From contig CACIAQ010000015.1 of assembly GCA_902584635.1 (NCBI GenBank), positions 1 through 38,172 on the forward strand: a stretch of DNA of 38,172 nucleotides, read 5' to 3'. Made by a program: the position numbers and the translations under genes. A model generated the notes under the pieces. That model was not told the DNA's origin and made no database searches. It saw nothing but the letters and a program-made list of their open reading frames with translations. This DNA comes from an uncultured Alphaproteobacteria bacterium (GTDB lineage Bacteria > Pseudomonadota > Alphaproteobacteria > Rhodobacterales > Rhodobacteraceae). This document shows, in pieces, positions 33,983 to 38,172 of this stretch. How positions within the stretch are numbered: the stretch's first letter is position 1; every line of letters starts with the position of its first letter.

Positions 33983-34344
33983 TTGCAGGAATTGGCTTTA
34001 AATCTACAGTTACTATTACTTCATTTAACGAGTTATTTGAAAGTTATATTAAAAGGTATAAAGCTTTTACAGTTGCTACCTCAAAGGAAAAAGCAATGAA
34101 TGCAGTCTTTTTAAAATTTGTCAGTACAAACCGCTTAAAATTGATCCAGATTGAGGAAGACGCTATTTACAATATTATCACACCTACTGTTTCCCATTTC
34201 AGTATGAAGTTTAAAAACGTTGGCAGTTTTTGTGAAGCAGCAGCACTTGCTGCAGGAGGTACCGCATCCAAAATTATTTGTGAGCGGAAAATCTCTTCTG
34301 ATAGGCTTGCTACCATCGCAATCGCAGAAATGGATGGAGATTAA
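33979..34344 (+). CDS. cobE: CobE / CbiG C-terminal domain protein
   Basis: A 121-residue stand-alone version of the C-terminal half of CbiG, starting MIAGIGFKSTVT. The exact biochemical role of CobE in the aerobic pathway is not firmly established. Later family blocks are FCEAAALAAGGTASKIICERKISSDRLATIAIA, which read as the usual CbiG_C end. The start at 33979 overlaps the cobL stop (ATGA) and gives the normal N-terminus; an ATG at 33964 would add five residues. It overlaps the start of cobM. Confidence 0.88.
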   Translation: MIAGIGFKSTVTITSFNELFESYIKRYKAFTVATSKEKAMNAVFLKFVSTNRLKLIQIEEDAIYNIITPTVSHFSMKFKNVGSFCEAAALAAGGTASKIICERKISSDRLATIAIAEMDGD

Positions 34345-35122
34345 ATTGACAGTACACTTCATAGGCGCAGGTCCTGGTGATCCCGAACTCATAACGCTTA
34401 AAGGAAAAAAACTTTTGGAAAAATGCTCTATCTGTTTTTTTGCGGGATCGATCATTCCAGAAGAAATATTATCCCATTGCGGCCCTTCAACAAAAAAAAT
34501 AAATACAGCACCCCTATCACTTTCTCAAATTATTGAAAAAATAGAAAACTTTCATAATGAGGGTCATGAAATTGCCAGGCTTCACTCTGGTGATCTATCT
34601 ATATGGTCGGCAGTGAATGAACAAATACGTGAATTAATAAAATTAGAAATCCCTTTTAGCATGACGCCAGGAGTAACTTCTTTTTCAGCTGCCGCTTCAA
34701 GTTTAAAACAGGAACTAACCAAGCCCCAAATAGCCCAATCTATAGTTCTCACTAGAACCGAAGGTAGGGCATCAAAGATGCCTGAAAATGAAACTTTGGA
34801 AAATTTTGCTAAAAGTGGCGCTATTCTTGCCATACATCTATCAATTCATGATATTGCAAAAGTGGTCAAAAAAGTAAAGCCTTTCTATAACGGTTCTTGC
34901 CCAGTAAAAGTTGTGTGGAAGGCATCTTGGCCAGAGGAACAAATTATTCATTCAGATTTAAGTAATATAGAAAAAGCGATACCTGAATATATGGATAGAA
35001 CTGCTTTGATACTTATTGGTCCACATTTAGACACCGCTAATTTTACAGCAAGCAAATTGTATGATGAAACATATGATAGGAGATTTAGAGAAATAGATGC
35101 CACTGGAAGAAATCATAAATAG
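34334..35122 (+). CDS. cobM: Precorrin-4 C11-methyltransferase
   Basis: Methylates precorrin-4 at C11 to give precorrin-5. The protein has 262 residues from the ATG at 34334. Motifs are FIGAGPGDPELITLKG, FAGSIIPEEIL (the CobM-specific AGS segment), RLHSGDLSIWSAVNEQ, TPGVTSFSAAASSL and IVLTRTEGRASKMPE. A longer open frame begins at 34220 but lies within cobE, so it is rejected; a TTG at 34346 is also possible. It overlaps cobE by 11 bp and cobB by 26 bp. Confidence 0.95.
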   Translation: MEIKLTVHFIGAGPGDPELITLKGKKLLEKCSICFFAGSIIPEEILSHCGPSTKKINTAPLSLSQIIEKIENFHNEGHEIARLHSGDLSIWSAVNEQIRELIKLEIPFSMTPGVTSFSAAASSLKQELTKPQIAQSIVLTRTEGRASKMPENETLENFAKSGAILAIHLSIHDIAKVVKKVKPFYNGSCPVKVVWKASWPEEQIIHSDLSNIEKAIPEYMDRTALILIGPHLDTANFTASKLYDETYDRRFREIDATGRNHK

Positions 35123-36422
35123 GCAAGGTATAATTATTTCAGCACCGGCGTCGGGAGCTGGAAAAACGACTGTAACTCTGGGCCTTATTAACGCTTTTGC
35201 CCGTAAAATATCTGTACAACCTTTCAAGAGTGGTCCTGACTACATAGATTCAAAATTTCAAAGTGTTGCGGCAGATCGTCCTTCATATAACTTAGATACA
35301 TGGGCAATGGCATCTAGCGATATCCTTAATATGATAAGCATGGTGGGCCCTTCGGATATCTGTATTGCTGAAGGGTCAATGGGATTATTTGATGGAGTTA
35401 TAAGTAGGGGTGCAGGTGGAAATGGTTCCACCGCAGATCTAGCAAGTATAACAAATTGGCCAGTAATTTTAGTAGTCGACTGCGCAAAGCAGGCTCAATC
35501 TGTAGCTGCTGTGATTACCGGTTTCAACTCATTTAGACATGACATAACAATCGGAGGGGTAATTCTAAATAATATATCAAGCAAAAGGCACGAAGCTTTA
35601 GTAGTCAGTGAAGTTTCAAAAATACAAGTTCCAATCCTAGGGGTTATCCCTCGATCTAACGATCTAACTATCCCCGAAAGGCACTTAGGACTGGTCCAAG
35701 CAGAAGATTTATCTGACTTGGAGCAACTAATTTTTAAGCTTGGAACACTTATTCAAGAAAATTGTGACCTAGAAGCAATAGCTTGTACTGCAAGAAATAG
35801 CTTTCCTCCAATATCAACTTTACAAAAAATTACTCCTCCCGCGCAGAGAATAGCTATTGCGAGAGATAATGCATTTACTTTTACTTATTCCCATTTGATT
35901 GAGGGATGGAAGAAGCAAGGTGCTGAGATCTCCTTTTTCTCTCCGCTAAACGATGAGCCACCTTCAAAGAGTGATGACATGGTCTGGTTGCCAGGAGGAT
36001 ACCCTGAACTCTACCTCGGTAGCTTATCTGAATGCAAAAATTTTAAGAATGGACTTATTGATTTTAGTAAGAAAAGACCAGTGCACGGAGAGTGTGGTGG
36101 CTATATGGTTTTGGGAAGAAAAATTATTGGAAAAAGTGGTCAGGCATATGACATGATAGGTATGTTTGATTTGGTTACTTCTTTTGAAAAACGCAAGCTC
36201 AATCTAGGATATCGAAAAGCCAAGGCTATTGAGCCTTTTTTTGGAATCAAAAAGGGTTCCACTGTTCTTGGACATGAGTTTCACTATACGACAGTTGTCG
36301 AAATAAATGATGCTCCTATAGTCTTTGTACAGGATGCTTACAAAAATGAGTTAGGCCTTTTAGGCTCCAAAAACTCTAATGCTACTGGAACATTTTTTCA
36401 TCTTATTGGGAGCGAACAATGA
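35097..36422 (+). CDS. cobB: Hydrogenobyrinic acid a,c-diamide synthase
   Basis: Amidates the a and c side chains of hydrogenobyrinic acid using glutamine and ATP. The 441 residues have an N-terminal ATPase domain with P-loop SAPASGAGKTT (15-25), PFKSGPDYID and EGSMGLFDGV, and a C-terminal class-I glutaminase-like domain with LPGGYPELY and nucleophile C333 in HGECGGYMVLG. The order matches CobB/CbiA. Because it acts before cobalt insertion in this pathway, hydrogenobyrinate rather than cobyrinate is the expected substrate. It overlaps cobM by 26 bp and cobA by 4 bp. Confidence 0.96.
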   Translation: MPLEEIINRQGIIISAPASGAGKTTVTLGLINAFARKISVQPFKSGPDYIDSKFQSVAADRPSYNLDTWAMASSDILNMISMVGPSDICIAEGSMGLFDGVISRGAGGNGSTADLASITNWPVILVVDCAKQAQSVAAVITGFNSFRHDITIGGVILNNISSKRHEALVVSEVSKIQVPILGVIPRSNDLTIPERHLGLVQAEDLSDLEQLIFKLGTLIQENCDLEAIACTARNSFPPISTLQKITPPAQRIAIARDNAFTFTYSHLIEGWKKQGAEISFFSPLNDEPPSKSDDMVWLPGGYPELYLGSLSECKNFKNGLIDFSKKRPVHGECGGYMVLGRKIIGKSGQAYDMIGMFDLVTSFEKRKLNLGYRKAKAIEPFFGIKKGSTVLGHEFHYTTVVEINDAPIVFVQDAYKNELGLLGSKNSNATGTFFHLIGSEQ

Positions 36423-37126
36423 CTATTAGCTTTGTCAGTTCTGGTCCCGGCAATCCAGACCTTCTTACTTTACTAGCAGTAAAAAGAATTAGTGATGCGG
36501 ATATTATTTTCTATGATGATTTATCCGCCGGCGAAATACTAAATCTTGCAAAGAAAAGCGCCACACTCTTGAGTGTGGGGAAAAGAGCGGGGCTTGCATC
36601 ACCAAAGCAAAATCAAGTATCTAGATTACTTGTAGAATATGGTAGAACAGGAAAAAAAATTGTTCGGCTGAAGTCGGGTGATAGTAGTATTTTTTCAAGA
36701 TTAGAGGAAGAAATTACAGCATTAAATGAGAATGGGTTAGAGTTTGAGATAATCCCAGGAGTATCTTCAGCAATGGCTGCGGCTGCAGCTGCAAAAATCC
36801 CGTTAACCCGAAGAGTTATGTCGAGACGTGTGCAGTTTATAACTGGACATGATTTCAATGGTGAACTTCCTGATGACTTAAATATTGCATCCTTAATTGA
36901 TCCAAATTGTACAACCGTAGTCTTTATGGGAAAAAAAACTTTCCCTAATCTAGCGCAGGTTCTATTAGAAAATGGTCTTGATATCAAAACAAAAGTCCTC
37001 ATCGCGGAAGACATTTCAAGAAAAGAGGAAAATATTACAAAGGGTACAATTGAGGAGATTTTAATCTACCTAAAGGATATTCAAAGCAATCATCCTGCAG
37101 TAATAATTTTTGGACCGTTACTTTGA
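36419..37126 (+). CDS. cobA: Uroporphyrinogen-III C-methyltransferase
   Basis: Methylates uroporphyrinogen III at C2 and C7 to precorrin-2, the entry to the corrin pathway. The 235 residues show FVSSGPGNPDLLTLLAV, IIFYDDLSAGEIL, SVGKRAG (52-58), GVSSAMAAAAAAKIPLTRR and FMGKKT. Compared with the common SUMT motif RLKGGDP, residues 83-89 read RLKSGDS, and the protein lacks the extra C-terminal length of many SUMTs. I recall RLKSGDS-type SUMTs in rhodobacterial cob clusters, so this is probably a lineage variant. There is no CysG-type fusion. It overlaps cobB (ATGA) and cobF (TTGA) by 4 bp each. Confidence 0.92.
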   Translation: MTISFVSSGPGNPDLLTLLAVKRISDADIIFYDDLSAGEILNLAKKSATLLSVGKRAGLASPKQNQVSRLLVEYGRTGKKIVRLKSGDSSIFSRLEEEITALNENGLEFEIIPGVSSAMAAAAAAKIPLTRRVMSRRVQFITGHDFNGELPDDLNIASLIDPNCTTVVFMGKKTFPNLAQVLLENGLDIKTKVLIAEDISRKEENITKGTIEEILIYLKDIQSNHPAVIIFGPLL

Positions 37127-37902
37127 AGATTAACTTATATTTAGTAGGACTAGGTTTCGGAGATGCAAAGCATGTAACAGAAGAAGCAGGTAAGACAATC
37201 GAGAGTTGTAATTTGATACTAATCGGAAAGAAAAAAGACGAAAAATCCGAGATTGCTGACCTTAAAAAGAATATTTGTAAATCTTTTATAAAAATTAATA
37301 GTGTGAAGTTTAGGGAATTTATTATACCGGAGCGGCAATTAACCAATAAAAAATATATCAATTCAGTTATAGACTGGCATCATGATATCGCGCAAACATG
37401 GGTCGACATAATTAATGAATATATTTCCAGCACTGCAAGAAGAAACATAAATGTTGGAATTCCCATATGGGGGGACCCTTCATTGTACGATAGTAGCCAA
37501 AGAATTGCTTCAAGAGTTAAAAGCACTTTACACCATACCTCCATCAAATTGATTCCTGGTCTCTCTTCAATACAGTTGCTTGTTTCTGCGTTTGGAATTC
37601 CCTTTAACGAAATCGGGAAACCCGTCTTGATTACTACAGGCCGGCTTCTAAAGGAAAGAGGATGGCCAGATGGAACGGAAACAATTTACGTTGTTTTAGA
37701 TGGAGATTGCTCATTCACGTTATTGAAAGACAATAATATCTATATCTGGTGGGCTGCATATCTCGGAATGAGAGAGCAAACTCTTATTAAAGGCGAGGCT
37801 CCAAAAATTGGAAAAGAAATTATTAAAACAAGAAATACGTTGCGTTCTGATAAAGGATGGATTTTAGATGTCTACAAATTGCAACGAATAATAAGGAACT
37901 GA
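37123..37902 (+). CDS. cobF: Precorrin-6A synthase (deacetylating)
   Basis: Methylates precorrin-5 at C1 and releases acetic acid to give precorrin-6A; the enzyme is specific to the aerobic route. The 259 residues begin INLYLVGLGFGDAKHVT, with the CobF signatures ESCNLILIGKKKDEKS, DWHHDIAQTW, IPIWGDPSLYDSSQRI, LIPGLSSIQLLVSAFGIP and WGAAYLGMREQ-like WWAAYLGMREQ. The start is a TTG at 37123 overlapping the cobA stop in a TTGA arrangement; no ATG is available nearby. cobU follows after 5 bp. Confidence 0.95.
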   Translation: MKINLYLVGLGFGDAKHVTEEAGKTIESCNLILIGKKKDEKSEIADLKKNICKSFIKINSVKFREFIIPERQLTNKKYINSVIDWHHDIAQTWVDIINEYISSTARRNINVGIPIWGDPSLYDSSQRIASRVKSTLHHTSIKLIPGLSSIQLLVSAFGIPFNEIGKPVLITTGRLLKERGWPDGTETIYVVLDGDCSFTLLKDNNIYIWWAAYLGMREQTLIKGEAPKIGKEIIKTRNTLRSDKGWILDVYKLQRIIRN

Positions 37903-37907
37903 GATTT

Positions 37908-38172
37908 ATGTCTGAAACATATCTGATACTTGGGGGAAGCAACTCTGGAAAATCTGGGTTTGCAGAACAATCAGCGCTGAGCTTACAAAAAAATACCCAT
38001 GGTAAATTGTATTACATAGCTACCGGCCTTGCATATGACTTGGAAATGCAAGAGAAAATTAATGCGCATAAGAGGAGAAGAAACCAAAAATTTGAAACCA
38101 TAGATTCTCCTGACCTGAGTGCCGATATACTCAAAAGCTCGAAACCGCAGGACATAATTTTAATTGATTGTA
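37908..38172 (+). CDS. cobU: Adenosylcobinamide kinase/guanylyltransferase, 5' part only (cut by window edge)
   Basis: Bifunctional enzyme (CobP in the P. denitrificans naming) that phosphorylates adenosylcobinamide and then forms the GDP derivative. An ATG at 37908 opens 88 codons that run off the right edge. The P-loop GGSNSGKS is at residues 9-16. KLYYIATGLAYDLEMQEKI follows, then HKRRR with H54, the position of the guanylylated histidine in the family, and later ILIDC, the start of the Walker-B-like strand. It continues the operon 5 bp after cobF; the remaining late genes may lie beyond the window. Confidence 0.94.
   Translation, partial: MSETYLILGGSNSGKSGFAEQSALSLQKNTHGKLYYIATGLAYDLEMQEKINAHKRRRNQKFETIDSPDLSADILKSSKPQDIILIDC

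Noticed and set aside
34220-34333. Longer cobM start giving a 300-residue protein
   Set aside because: The extra 38 residues would lie inside cobE in another frame and do not resemble the family; the ATG at 34334 gives the usual N-terminus.

Overview
The window is a compact, AT-rich piece of a bacterial chromosome, almost certainly from a small-genome marine alphaproteobacterium of Rhodobacterales-like descent. This rests on protein flavour and gene order: UDG-like/pyrB/pyrC/plsY, gshA-rsmE, ubiA, moaE-moaD-pgsA-uvrC, and a riboswitch-led DUF1636-cobW-cobN-cobG-cobH-cobI-cobJ-cobK-cobL-cobE-cobM-cobB-cobA-cobF-cobU cluster resemble arrangements I recall from Rhodobacterales. Taxonomy is inferred; no rRNA or tRNA gene is visible. 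Genes overlap or abut nearly everywhere, and some convergent pairs share a palindromic TAATTA as their two stop codons.

Left third (1-11.2 kb), housekeeping: the 5' part of a degraded family-4 uracil-DNA-glycosylase-like gene (minus, cut by the window edge); pyrB with a dihydroorotase homologue that has lost its catalytic residues, then plsY (plus); gshA and rsmE (minus); ubiA (plus); and a six-gene minus-strand run, sppA - pteridine-reductase-like SDR - uvrC - pgsA - moaD - moaE.

Middle (11.3-18.7 kb), accessory metabolism: a Tas-type aldo-keto reductase followed by a two-gene ABC-2 exporter (plus), a glutaryl-CoA dehydrogenase (minus), an omega-amino-acid:pyruvate aminotransferase, the protein AMPylase SelO and a small cytochrome b561 (plus).

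Right half (18.7-38.2 kb), cobalamin: almost the whole aerobic (O2-dependent) B12 pathway. Nucleotide-loop and late genes come first (cobT minus; cobD-cobC plus; cobO-cobQ minus). A 305-bp divergent control region follows, holding a 24-bp palindrome, a clear cobalamin riboswitch and a downstream hairpin. The corrin-ring operon then runs to the right edge, where cobU is truncated. cobK alone is inverted inside this operon. From uroporphyrinogen III, CobA-CobI-CobG-CobJ-CobM-CobF-CobK-CobL-CobH build hydrogenobyrinate, CobB amidates it, CobN is the large cobalt-chelatase subunit, and CobO, CobQ, CobC/CobD, CobU and CobT finish the cofactor. The AAA+ chelatase subunits CobS/CobT, cob(II)yrinate reductase, cobalamin synthase and BluB are not in the window.

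I found no mobile element, CRISPR array, prophage or obviously novel multi-gene system. The items most worth following are the catalytically dead PyrC, the PTR1-like Asp/Tyr/Lys triad in the SDR, the DUF1636 cysteine protein that opens the riboswitch operon, the palindrome beside the riboswitch, and the inverted cobK.
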